Part shown: piece after piece, positions 7,126 to 12,882 of the stretch
How positions within the stretch are numbered: the stretch's first letter is position 1
How the letters are laid out: each line of letters begins with the position of its first letter
Source: CAZWSE01 sp964636575
GTDB taxonomy: Bacteria; Pseudomonadota; Alphaproteobacteria; Rhodobacterales; Rhodobacteraceae
Assembly: GCA_964636575.1 (NCBI GenBank)
Contig: CAZWSE010000095.1
Coordinates: forward strand, 1 to 12,882
DNA: 12,882 bases
Reading direction: 5' to 3'
The notes under the pieces: generated by a model
What the model was told of the DNA's origin: nothing
Databases searched by the model: none
What the model saw: only the letters and a program-made list of their open reading frames with translations
Made by a program: the position numbers and the translations under genes

Positions 7126-8328
7126 TTAGCTTAGCCCCGCGCAGAATTTTTGAATCCGCGTGCATGCGTCTTTCAGGACGTCGTCTGAGGTAGCGTAGCT
7201 GATCCGAAAGCAGGGTGACAACCCGAAGGCCGCCCCAAAGACCACGGCCACGCCGACTTCTTCCAAAAGTGCTGTTGCAAAGGCTTCGTCGCTGTCGATT
7301 TTTGCCCCGCCTGCCGATGTTTTCCCGATCATATCTGCGATGTTGGGATAGACGTAGAACGCCCCTTCCGGTGTCGGGCAGGTCATCCCGTCTATGTCGC
7401 GCAGCATCGACAGAACCAGATCACGGCGGCGCACGAACATTTCGTTGTGCTTTGGGATATAGTCTTGGGTCCCGTTCAATGCCTCAACCGCGGCCCATTG
7501 GCTGATGGTGCAGGGGTTGGATGTGGATTGCGACTGGATCTTGCGCATTGCTGCAATCAACTGTTCCGGCCCTGCTGCATAGCCGATCCGCCAGCCTGTC
7601 ATTGCGTAGGCTTTGGACACCCCGTTGCAGGTGAGCGTGCGGTCGTAAAGCTGCGGTTCGACCTCGGCTGGAGTGCAGAATTTGAAATCGTCATAAGCCA
7701 GATGTTCGTACATATCATCTGTCATCACCCAGACATGCGGGTGGCGCATCAGCACGTCAGTCAGGGCTTTCAATTCGTCCCATGTATATCCCGCCCCTGT
7801 CGGGTTTGAGGGCGAGTTGAAGATCAGCCATTTGGTTTTGGGTGTGATCGCAGCCTCAAGCTGGTCGGGGGTCAATTTGTAGGCGGTCTGGCTGGAGGCT
7901 TCTGCGATGACAGGCGTGCCGCCGGCCAGCAGCACCATATCGGGGTAGCTGACCCAATAGGGCGCTGGAATGACAACTTCGTCGCCTTCGTTCAGCGTGG
8001 CCATCAGTGCGTTATAAAGGATCTGTTTGCCGCCTGTGCCGATGCTGACTTGGGTTGGCACGTAGTCCAGCCCGTTGTCGCGTTTCAGCTTGTCGCAAAC
8101 CGCCTGTTTCAGCTCAACAATTCCGTCGGGCGCTGTGTATTTGGTTTTGCCCGCTGCAATCGCCGCCACAGCCGCATCTTTGATGTTTTGGGGCGTGTCA
8201 AAATCCGGCTCGCCTGCGCTGAGGCTGATCACGTCTTGCCCTGCTGCCTTAAGCGCATTGGCTTTCGTGTTCATCGCGATTGTGGGGGACGGTTTAACGC
8301 GTGACAATGTCGCAGAAAGGAAATCCAT
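7126..8328 (-). CDS. aatA: Aspartate aminotransferase (class I, PLP-dependent)
   Basis: 400-residue cytoplasmic pyridoxal-phosphate enzyme that interconverts aspartate + 2-oxoglutarate and oxaloacetate + glutamate. The class Ib branch often also transaminates prephenate. Motifs are in order: SLSAGEPDFDTP (36-46), TGGKQ (98-102), NSPSNPTG with N175, D204 and Y207 (DDMYEHL) for the PLP ring, SKAYAMTGWRIGY with the Schiff-base lysine K239, and the substrate carboxylate arginine R375 in CFRISYA. Length and motifs are complete. The ATG at 8328 has GAGG five bases upstream and a plausible promoter 33 to 61 bases upstream. It is divergent from the XRE regulator and is followed by a small unknown gene, probably in the same transcript. 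The gene could equally be named aspC; whether it also accepts prephenate cannot be decided by eye. Confidence 0.95.
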   Translation of the reverse strand: MDFLSATLSRVKPSPTIAMNTKANALKAAGQDVISLSAGEPDFDTPQNIKDAAVAAIAAGKTKYTAPDGIVELKQAVCDKLKRDNGLDYVPTQVSIGTGGKQILYNALMATLNEGDEVVIPAPYWVSYPDMVLLAGGTPVIAEASSQTAYKLTPDQLEAAITPKTKWLIFNSPSNPTGAGYTWDELKALTDVLMRHPHVWVMTDDMYEHLAYDDFKFCTPAEVEPQLYDRTLTCNGVSKAYAMTGWRIGYAAGPEQLIAAMRKIQSQSTSNPCTISQWAAVEALNGTQDYIPKHNEMFVRRRDLVLSMLRDIDGMTCPTPEGAFYVYPNIADMIGKTSAGGAKIDSDEAFATALLEEVGVAVVFGAAFGLSPCFRISYATSDDVLKDACTRIQKFCAGLS

Positions 8329-8360
8329 AGCGGCCTCGGGTTTGTATGACTGATGAAGCT

Positions 8361-8389
8361 GTCATAGGGTGCGCCGAATATTCATTCAA
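8361..8389 (-). promoter_or_regulatory. Candidate sigma-70 promoter of the aminotransferase gene
   Basis: On the minus strand TTGAAT (8384-8389) and TATGAC (8361-8366) are separated by 17 bases, matching the spacing of sigma-70 promoters with four of six bases in each box. The implied leader to the ATG at 8328 is about 25 bases. It lies in the 113-base divergent gap shared with the XRE gene, so it may be open to control by that protein, but no operator is evident. Confidence 0.4.
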
Positions 8390-8441
8390 GCGCATTGACC
8401 CTTCGACACGCTTTAACAAACGCAACCAAAGGACGGGCCGC

Positions 8442-8834
8442 ATGGCAGAAGAGAACTTCGACTGGTACGGGCCCGATACCGCCACCTTTGGCGACCGTCT
8501 GGCCGCTGCCCGTGATGCTGCCAATATGACCCAAGCCCAACTGGCCCGCCGCCTTGGCATCAAGCCCAGCACTTTGGTCAATTGGGAGGACGATCTGTCC
8601 GAGCCACGCGCCAACCGTTTGTCTATGTTGGCTGGTCTGTTGAATGTGTCGATTGTCTGGTTGCTGACCGGTGAAGGTGAGGGTGTCGATTCCCCCGACA
8701 GTGACGTCGCCACCGTTGATCCCGAGATGAATGATCTGCTGGCTGAGTTGCGCATGTTGCGTGGTGAATACCGCACTGTCACCGACAAGCTGAGCCTGCT
8801 TGAGAAGAAGCTGCGCAAGGCGATGACGGTTTGA
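8442..8834 (+). CDS. Small XRE/Cro-CI type helix-turn-helix regulator
   Basis: 130-residue DNA-binding protein. Residues about 16-77 form a Cro/CI helix-turn-helix: FGDRLAAARDAANMTQAQLA, then the recognition helix region GIKPSTLVNWEDD (39-51), EPRANRLSMLAGLLNVS and WLLTGEGEG, a typical end for this family. The C-terminal third (about 95-128) is heptad-like, leucine- and lysine-rich, and probably a dimerising coiled coil. The ATG at 8442 follows an AAGGA ribosome binding site. An upstream in-frame codon at 8346 would overlap the aminotransferase leader and lacks conservation-like sequence, so it is not used. Its stop overlaps the first codon of sdhE (TTGA), so the two proteins are made together. 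Targets are unknown; autoregulation or control of the divergent aminotransferase gene is possible. Confidence 0.88.
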   Translation: MAEENFDWYGPDTATFGDRLAAARDAANMTQAQLARRLGIKPSTLVNWEDDLSEPRANRLSMLAGLLNVSIVWLLTGEGEGVDSPDSDVATVDPEMNDLLAELRMLRGEYRTVTDKLSLLEKKLRKAMTV

Positions 8835-9097
8835 CGGCTGTGTCCGAGACCCGCGAAAACCGGATCAAACGCATGAAGATGCGGTCCATGCGCCGTGGTA
8901 TCAAAGAGATGGATCTGATCTTGCAAAGTTTTGCCGAGGCCAATCTGGACGCCATGCCAGAGCCTGAGCTTGAGACCTATGATGCCTTGCTGCATGAGAA
9001 CGATCAGGATTTATATCAATGGGTTACAGGGCAGGTGGCTGCCCCCGATCCTTACGGTTCTTTGATTGATCGTATTTCCCGGACCTTCCAGTCTTAG
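8831..9097 (+). CDS. sdhE: FAD assembly factor SdhE (succinate dehydrogenase assembly factor 2)
   Basis: 88-residue cytoplasmic protein of the SdhE/Sdh5/YgfY family, which promotes covalent attachment of FAD to SdhA and so maturation of succinate dehydrogenase in the TCA cycle and respiratory chain. The diagnostic RGxxE motif is present as RGIKE (R22-E26), within the basic MKMRSMRRGIKEMDL helix. It is followed by the acidic, aromatic half with YDALLHENDQDLYQWV, which matches the five-helix bundle. Length is normal. The start is either TTG at 8831, overlapping the preceding stop as TTGA, or the in-frame GTG at 8840; an AAGG at 8817-8820 suits the TTG. The sdh structural genes are not in the window. 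Coupling to a helix-turn-helix gene is notable. Confidence 0.92.
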   Translation: MTAVSETRENRIKRMKMRSMRRGIKEMDLILQSFAEANLDAMPEPELETYDALLHENDQDLYQWVTGQVAAPDPYGSLIDRISRTFQS

Positions 9098-9106
9098 GCA
9101 CCTGTT

Positions 9107-9123
9107 AACCACGTCCGCTGGTT
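9107..9123 (+). terminator. Weak hairpin after sdhE
   Basis: AACCA (9107-9111) and TGGTT (9119-9123) form a 5-bp stem around a 7-base loop ten bases after the sdhE stop, followed by a moderately T-rich stretch. It is a plausible but weak terminator separating the XRE-sdhE pair from the next gene. Confidence 0.25.
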
Positions 9124-9163
9124 TATCTGACTTTTAAGACATTCTTCGGCTTTCTTCGTCAGG

Positions 9164-9178
9164 TTGCATTTTAAGCAA
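9164..9178. promoter_or_regulatory. Candidate operator ahead of the LdtR-like gene
   Basis: TTGC and GCAA half-sites flank an AT-rich 7-base centre, ending 17 bases before the ATG. MarR-family proteins commonly bind such AT-rich inverted repeats and repress their own promoter. A second TTTTAAG copy lies 37 bases upstream (9132-9138), which may be part of the same control region. This is seen by eye only. Confidence 0.28.
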
Positions 9179-9195
9179 TCTGTTTGGAGAGACTT

Positions 9196-9693
9196 ATGAG
9201 CATGCAACAGGCCTTCGCGCCAAAGACTGATCCTGGATTTATGACCGGCTACCTTGATGCCCTCGCTTTGGTTGAGCGATTGCACCGCTTGCTTTTGGAC
9301 GTGATCAAGGATGAGTTTGAACGTGTCGGCGTGCTGGAAATCAATGCTGTTCAGGCTTTGCTGTTGTTCAACATTGGCGACAACGAAGTCACCGCCGGTG
9401 AGCTGAAATCCCGTGGCTATTACCAAGGCAGCAACGTCAGCTATAACCTCAAAAAGCTGGTTGAGATGGGCTATATGCACCACCAACGCTGCGAAATTGA
9501 CCGCCGGTCTGTCCGCGTCCGTTTGACCGAGAAAGGCCGCCATGTCCGTGAGGTCGTGGCCAAGCTGTTTGCCCGCCACGCCGAAGGTTTGGAATCAAAG
9601 GGTGTTCTTGGTCCTGAAGGGATCACCGAGATCAGCACGTCGCTGAAGCGGATGGAACGCTATTGGTCGGATCAGATTCGCTATATCTATTGA
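9196..9693 (+). CDS. ldtR: LdtR-like MarR-family winged-helix regulator
   Basis: 165-residue transcription factor closely resembling LdtR of Rhizobiales (studied in Liberibacter and Sinorhizobium), where it controls an L,D-transpeptidase and cell-wall stress tolerance. Recognisable family blocks are ALVERLHRLLLDVIKDEF (23-40), INAVQALLLFNIGDNEVTAGEL (49-70), the recognition helix RGYYQGSNVSYNLKKLV (73-89), the wing with CEIDRRSVRVRLTEKG (99-114), and the C-terminal RMERYWSDQIRYIY. The ATG at 9196 has GGAGAG four bases upstream; an earlier in-frame TTG at 9184 would place the ribosome binding site inside the gene. The last seven bases overlap the tail of the convergent DUF1194 gene. No L,D-transpeptidase lies in the window, so its targets are elsewhere; the name is a family assignment. 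Confidence 0.87.
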   Translation: MSMQQAFAPKTDPGFMTGYLDALALVERLHRLLLDVIKDEFERVGVLEINAVQALLLFNIGDNEVTAGELKSRGYYQGSNVSYNLKKLVEMGYMHHQRCEIDRRSVRVRLTEKGRHVREVVAKLFARHAEGLESKGVLGPEGITEISTSLKRMERYWSDQIRYIY

Positions 9694-10442
9694 TCTGCGC
9701 CGGTTGGGATGGCTTGTGAGAACACCAAGCCATCCAATTCGCGCAGCAGTTTTCGGGTCATCGCGTTCTGGTAGTCCTTGAACCCAAGCGCTGTTTCAAC
9801 GAAGGCGTCTGGGCCGTGGATCACGTAGGCCCTGAAATAGGCGGACAGTTCTGCAATTTCGACCTGTCTGATGTCGCCAATATCAGGCGCATCTGCGCCG
9901 ATGACCAAGCCGTTGATTGTCACGTCTTCAAAACTTGTGCGCACCACCATTTCTTTGGGCCGCGTCCCGACGTTGGCTTTGCCGTCGCCAGAAATGTCGA
10001 GCGTGCGTTTCCAGCAGTCGGGCTGTTGTTTGAGAAAAGCCACCCCGCGTTGCATTGTCGTGCCGAGCGCTGTTCCGGGGTCCATGTCCACCCGTGTGGT
10101 GCTGCGCAGGCGTGCGATCACGGTGTCGATGGTATCTGCATCCGCGATGCTGACCCAGGGTTGCAGCACGCGGTAATCAAGCGGGCCGCTCCATTCGTAA
10201 ACCAAAAGCCGGACGGGGGCGGAGGGCATGACCAGCAGGGTTTGGCGCACCTCAGGGTCTGACAGCGCGCCTGCTATTCCGTCCAGTTGCAGGCGGTATT
10301 CTGCAGCATCGACGGAGCCTGATACATCAAGCGCGAGGGCGAGCGCTTGCCTGCAGTTTGCCTCTGCCGCTATGGGCGCGGTCAAAAGGCAGGCGGCTAG
10401 CAATGCCCTGCGGAGACAGTGTGTGTTGCTAAACTTGCTCAT
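9687..10442 (-). CDS. Exported DUF1194 (von Willebrand A-like) protein, copy 1
   Basis: 251-residue protein of the DUF1194 family, function unknown. The N-terminus has a basic region (CLRR), a hydrophobic core and a likely signal peptidase I site near residue 28 (AEA), so it is probably periplasmic. A von Willebrand A fold is indicated by the metal-site motif D39-x-S41-x-S43 (LDVSGSVD), a threonine at T124 (DPGTALG) and LDISGDG with D149 and D153. C30 and C143 match cysteines in the neighbouring paralogue and may form a disulfide. The C-terminal GPDAFVETALGFKDY...RKLLREL block is shared with the paralogue. The ATG overlaps the stop of the small upstream ORF (ATGA at 10439-10442). It is the last gene of the glyoxalase-DUF1194 unit and overlaps ldtR tail to tail by seven bases. 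Confidence 0.85.
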   Translation of the reverse strand: MSKFSNTHCLRRALLAACLLTAPIAAEANCRQALALALDVSGSVDAAEYRLQLDGIAGALSDPEVRQTLLVMPSAPVRLLVYEWSGPLDYRVLQPWVSIADADTIDTVIARLRSTTRVDMDPGTALGTTMQRGVAFLKQQPDCWKRTLDISGDGKANVGTRPKEMVVRTSFEDVTINGLVIGADAPDIGDIRQVEIAELSAYFRAYVIHGPDAFVETALGFKDYQNAMTRKLLRELDGLVFSQAIPTGADQ

Positions 10443-10597
10443 TCAGGCGTAGCCTTGTTGGCCTTGAATGTCCTTGATGCATCACAAGAGACGGCAAGTG
10501 CGTTTTTATCGGTTGCTTTTGCAATGAGCTGTACTGCATCAAATTTCGTCACATCAGGAACGGATGGTAACAGTCTGATATCAAATAAATTTACCAT
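10439..10597 (-). CDS. Small ORF of 52 residues between the two DUF1194 genes
   Basis: I recognise no family. The ORF fills the otherwise empty gap between the DUF1194 genes. It starts at an ATG preceded by AAGGGG (10606-10611) at an ideal eight-base spacing, five bases after the upstream stop; an in-frame GTG at 10606 would instead give a GTGA overlap. Its TGA overlaps the next ATG by four bases (ATGA). The product begins MVNLFDIRLLPSVPDVTKFD, has a helical AVQLIAKATDKNALAV centre and a lysine-rich end, with one Cys, and no signal peptide or membrane segment. It is AT-richer than its neighbours and uses TTA and AGA codons that look uncommon here. It may therefore be recently acquired, weakly expressed, or a leader whose translation only couples the two genes. 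Confidence 0.5.
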   Translation of the reverse strand: MVNLFDIRLLPSVPDVTKFDAVQLIAKATDKNALAVSCDASRTFKANKATPE

Positions 10598-10602
10598 TTC
10601 AC

Positions 10603-11310
10603 TCACCCCTTCGGAGACGGGTTTGCGTGCAGCGACCCAATCGCGCGCGGTTTGACTTCGCGTTCCAGTTTGCGGCGCATGGCGCGTTCGTAGTCTTCAA
10701 ACCCTTGGGCGATTTCCAAGAAGGCGCCGGGGCCGTGTAGGACGTTGTTTTGGTAGTATGGGATCAGATCGACCTCGGCCTCATAATCGGCGGCATTGAC
10801 CACCAGCCCGTTCACGGTGATTTGGGCAAAGTCGAATTCGGCGTAGGCTTGTGCGGGTTCAAACCCTTCGTTGTTTGCGCCGTCACCCGCCATATCGAGC
10901 GTTTTGAAAAGACAGGCGGGGGCGCGGCGGAACATGTTCGCGCCATAGCCCAACGCGTATCCCATTGCGGTCGGGAAATCGTTGTGGCTGCGTTTGGAAA
11001 GTCCGATGGTTTCGGCTGCAATCGTTAAGTCTTTGGCGTTGCGGATGATCGTCCAGTCGAGCAGAATCTCTTGATTGTACCGACCGCTCCATTCAAAGGC
11101 GGCAAGCGCCACGGGGTCGGGGCTGGCCAGAAATGCGGCCTGCACGTCGGGTGAAATCAGCGCTGTCGCCAAGCCGCCGCGTTGCAGAATGTCTTCGCTT
11201 GCATCGACCGAGGACGACACATCCACCGCCAGCAAAAGCGCCAAGCGGCAGGCCTGCGCGGGGGCGGCCCAAGCAAATAGGGCCGCGCCAAAGGCAAGGG
11301 CTTGGTTCAC
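10603..11310 (-). CDS. Exported DUF1194 (von Willebrand A-like) protein, copy 2
   Basis: 235-residue DUF1194 protein, paralogous to the copy 160 bases downstream. It has a hydrophobic signal segment ending APAQA (cleavage near residue 20) and a mature N-terminus CRLALLL. The metal-site motif is D30-x-S32-x-S34 (VDVSSSVD), with T114 (DFPTAMG) and LDMAGDGANN carrying D139 and D143. C21 and C133 are the likely disulfide pair, and the ending GPGAFLEIAQGFEDYERAMRRKLERE is shared with copy 1. The start chosen is GTG at 11310, which overlaps the glyoxalase stop as GTGA. An in-frame TTG at 11340 would add ten residues (MGEHGKHRPL), giving the signal peptide a more basic N-region at the cost of a 34-base overlap, so it cannot be excluded. 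The motif before C21 is not a proper lipobox. Role unknown. Confidence 0.84.
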   Translation of the reverse strand: MNQALAFGAALFAWAAPAQACRLALLLAVDVSSSVDASEDILQRGGLATALISPDVQAAFLASPDPVALAAFEWSGRYNQEILLDWTIIRNAKDLTIAAETIGLSKRSHNDFPTAMGYALGYGANMFRRAPACLFKTLDMAGDGANNEGFEPAQAYAEFDFAQITVNGLVVNAADYEAEVDLIPYYQNNVLHGPGAFLEIAQGFEDYERAMRRKLEREVKPRAIGSLHANPSPKG

Positions 11311-11735
11311 CAGTGGCCTGTGCTTTCCATGCTCGCCCAAGGCTCAGCCACGGGCAGCGCGTCGCCTTTTTGCAAAAGCTCGACCGAGATATTGTCAGGA
11401 GAGCGCACAAAAGCCATGCGTCCGTCGCGGGGTGGGCGGTTGATGGTCACACCGTTGTCGGACAGGTGTTGGCACATTGCGTAGATGTCGTCGACTTCAT
11501 AGGCCAGATGCCCGAAGTGCCGCCCGTCTGTGGGCAATTCGTCGTCCCCGTCCCAGTTGTAGGTGAGTTCTACCGGGCATTCTTCCTGCCCTTCGGGTGC
11601 CATGAAGATCAGGGAAAACCGCCCCTGTTCGCTGTCCATCCGGCGTGTTTCTTTGAGGCCCAACAGGGCGTAGAACGCCATTGAGGCTTCAAGGTCTTTG
11701 ACGCGGACCATTGTGTGCAGGTATTTGAGTGTCAT
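11307..11735 (-). CDS. gloA: Lactoylglutathione lyase (glyoxalase I)-like VOC protein
   Basis: 142-residue cytoplasmic enzyme of the vicinal oxygen chelate superfamily that would convert the methylglyoxal-glutathione hemithioacetal to S-lactoylglutathione. The four metal ligands of glyoxalase I are all present: H7 (YLHTMVRV), E56 (VELTYNWD), H76 (FGHLAYEVDD) and E119 (ISVELLQ), and the ELTYNW block is typical of bacterial GloA. The last 20 residues extend past the usual E. coli end and finish in STGHW. The ATG at 11735 is preceded by a strong AAAGGAG at eight bases. A further in-frame TTG at 11759 would only add an eight-residue extension upstream of this site. Its stop overlaps the DUF1194 start, so it heads that coupled unit. 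The upstream gap to the barrel gene is only 61 bases on the same strand, so shared transcription with it is possible. Confidence 0.88.
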   Translation of the reverse strand: MTLKYLHTMVRVKDLEASMAFYALLGLKETRRMDSEQGRFSLIFMAPEGQEECPVELTYNWDGDDELPTDGRHFGHLAYEVDDIYAMCQHLSDNGVTINRPPRDGRMAFVRSPDNISVELLQKGDALPVAEPWASMESTGHW

Positions 11736-11796
11736 GTGCGAGGCTCCTTTGCTTTGCAATGGAACCTAGCAGAGAAACGCGGTGCTGCCAGTCCAA

Positions 11797-12882
11797 TCAG
11801 AACTTTGAGCGAATGCCCATGGAGACGGACAGCCCTTTTGTTTCAAAGAGGTTGACGTTTGATTGGGTGCTGCGCGCCCGAACGGTGAGCGAGGGCACAA
11901 AGCCTGCATAACTTACATCGTTGAAGACGAAGGTCAGGTCGGCAGACAGCCCGTCGTCTTTCCGGTTCACATTGACGGCTGGAAACCCAACGAGAAACTG
12001 GTCGTAGTTGCGTTGGCTAAAGGTCACTCCTGCGCTTATCGACACCGGGCCTACCGGTTTTCCCAAAGCGTAACTGGCGCGGATCGCCACGTAGTCGTTG
12101 TCTCTGTTGGGTGTATCAGAGCTGGTATCGCGGATATAAATCCCAAGCCCCGCGATGTCCCCGTTTGTCCGTTTGTGCCTAATCTGAGCGCCGAACCCGA
12201 GGGTCGTGGTGTCCAGGGCGCTGTTTGAAAGGCGGTTTTGTCGATCAAAACTGGTGTCGAGGGTGAGCGACGTGCTGCCCGAGAGTTTGTACGTCACATC
12301 GCCCTTTACCCGGAAAAACCGGGTGTAGGAATTGCCCGTGGACCATGTTTGGCCGATACTTCCTGAAACTGAGGCCGTTGTGCCGGCCTCTCCGATTGCG
12401 AAGGCGTGCCGTAAACCTGTGTCGAAGTAAGTATAGGCGAAATCGCTGTTGGCGCGTGTCGGCGCAATTGCGCGGGCCTCGTCTGACAGTCTGACCCGTT
12501 TGACATAAAGCTGCGCGTTCCATGTCGTGGCGCTGGTTTTGCTGGCCCTCAATCTGTAATTCACCTGCGCGTTGATATGCGCTTCGATTCCGCTGAGAGG
12601 TTGCTGGCCCCCTACAATGACGCCACCGTCTGCAACCCCATCGACGACAAGATAGTCGTTCTCGGTTCCGTTGTTCAGGTTGTCTGTCGGTGTAAACCCG
12701 CCGTTTAGCCGGAACGACCAAGGATTGATTTGCCGTAGCCGTTTGTAGTCGCTGGCGACGACTGCTTCGGCTTGTTCATTTGGGGCATGGTTCGCCGCCC
12801 GTCGCAGCCAGAGCTGGGCAAGAGTGGGGCGGTCGCCTTGAAACGACATACGAGCGGCCAGTTGAGCGGCTTCGAATTTTTG
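11797..12882 (-). CDS. Outer-membrane beta-barrel protein, Slam-like (DUF560) C-terminal part
   Basis: The frame is open through the right edge of the window, so the N-terminus is missing; 361 residues are visible. The first ~35 (from QKFEAAQLAARMSFQ to AQLWLRRAA) look helical, as at the end of a TPR domain. The remainder is a run of alternating amphipathic strands rich in Thr, Ser, Tyr and Asn, without helices, ending SVSMGIRSKF with a terminal Phe as in outer-membrane proteins inserted by BamA. The NPWSFRLNGGFTPTDNLNNGTEND block at the junction resembles the start of the barrel in surface lipoprotein assembly modulator (Slam/DUF560) proteins, which move lipoproteins to the cell surface. That call is by family resemblance only; another TPR-barrel protein is possible. 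A methionine at 12849 is unlikely to be the start, since coding-like sequence continues upstream. Confidence 0.68.
   Translation of the reverse strand, partial: QKFEAAQLAARMSFQGDRPTLAQLWLRRAANHAPNEQAEAVVASDYKRLRQINPWSFRLNGGFTPTDNLNNGTENDYLVVDGVADGGVIVGGQQPLSGIEAHINAQVNYRLRASKTSATTWNAQLYVKRVRLSDEARAIAPTRANSDFAYTYFDTGLRHAFAIGEAGTTASVSGSIGQTWSTGNSYTRFFRVKGDVTYKLSGSTSLTLDTSFDRQNRLSNSALDTTTLGFGAQIRHKRTNGDIAGLGIYIRDTSSDTPNRDNDYVAIRASYALGKPVGPVSISAGVTFSQRNYDQFLVGFPAVNVNRKDDGLSADLTFVFNDVSYAGFVPSLTVRARSTQSNVNLFETKGLSVSMGIRSKF

Noticed and set aside
8346..8441. Upstream extension of the XRE regulator by 32 residues
   Set aside because: It would cover the likely aminotransferase promoter, the added residues do not resemble the family, and the ATG at 8442 has its own ribosome binding site.
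10439..11310. The window's exported VWA-like proteins as part of a known defence or MoxR-type chaperone system
   Set aside because: There is no MoxR AAA+ ATPase, transglutaminase or nuclease gene nearby, and both proteins carry signal peptides of the DUF1194 type.

Overview
The window looks like a chromosomal segment of an alphaproteobacterium, most likely Rhodobacteraceae of the Roseobacter type. The reasons are a VPLPA-type C-terminal sorting signal, two DUF1194 proteins, an LdtR-like regulator, a typical alphaproteobacterial ParE, and moderately high GC throughout. I see no insertion sequence, phage gene, CRISPR array, tRNA or rRNA. Genes are tightly packed: no stretch over about 215 bases lacks a gene. 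The largest gaps are 6485-6698, 1947-2112 and 4284-4439.

Layout from left to right. (1) 1-1946, minus: parE, subunit B of topoisomerase IV, missing only its last few C-terminal residues at the window edge. (2) 2113-4283, minus: two alpha/beta hydrolases joined by an ATGA overlap. The first is an exported PAF-acetylhydrolase/dienelactone-hydrolase-like enzyme and the second a cytosolic epoxide-hydrolase-like enzyme. (3) 4440-5795, plus: a MATE multidrug efflux pump, divergent from the hydrolases. (4) 5885-6484, minus: a secreted VPLPA-CTERM protein, convergent with the pump and separated from it by a large hairpin. (5) 6699-8328, minus: an aspartate aminotransferase followed by a small conserved-looking protein of unknown function. 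(6) 8442-9693, plus: a small XRE-type regulator overlapping sdhE (SDH flavinylation factor) by a TTGA junction, then an LdtR-like MarR regulator. (7) 9687-11735, minus: a glyoxalase I-like gene, a DUF1194 von Willebrand-A-like exported protein, a very small ORF, and a second DUF1194 paralogue. The first junction is a 4-base overlap (GTGA), the small ORF starts 5 bases after the stop before it, and the last junction is a 4-base overlap (ATGA). (8) 11797 to the right edge, minus: the C-terminal part of an outer-membrane beta-barrel protein resembling Slam-type (DUF560) proteins, N-terminus outside the window.

Most of the window is housekeeping and ordinary accessory metabolism. The part least explained by known biology is the coupled glyoxalase/DUF1194/small ORF/DUF1194 operon. 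It encodes two exported MIDAS-type proteins and an undescribed 52-residue ORF with a good ribosome binding site. The lone VPLPA-CTERM protein and the Slam-like barrel are also of interest. I found no clear evidence of a wholly new system such as defence or retroelement machinery.
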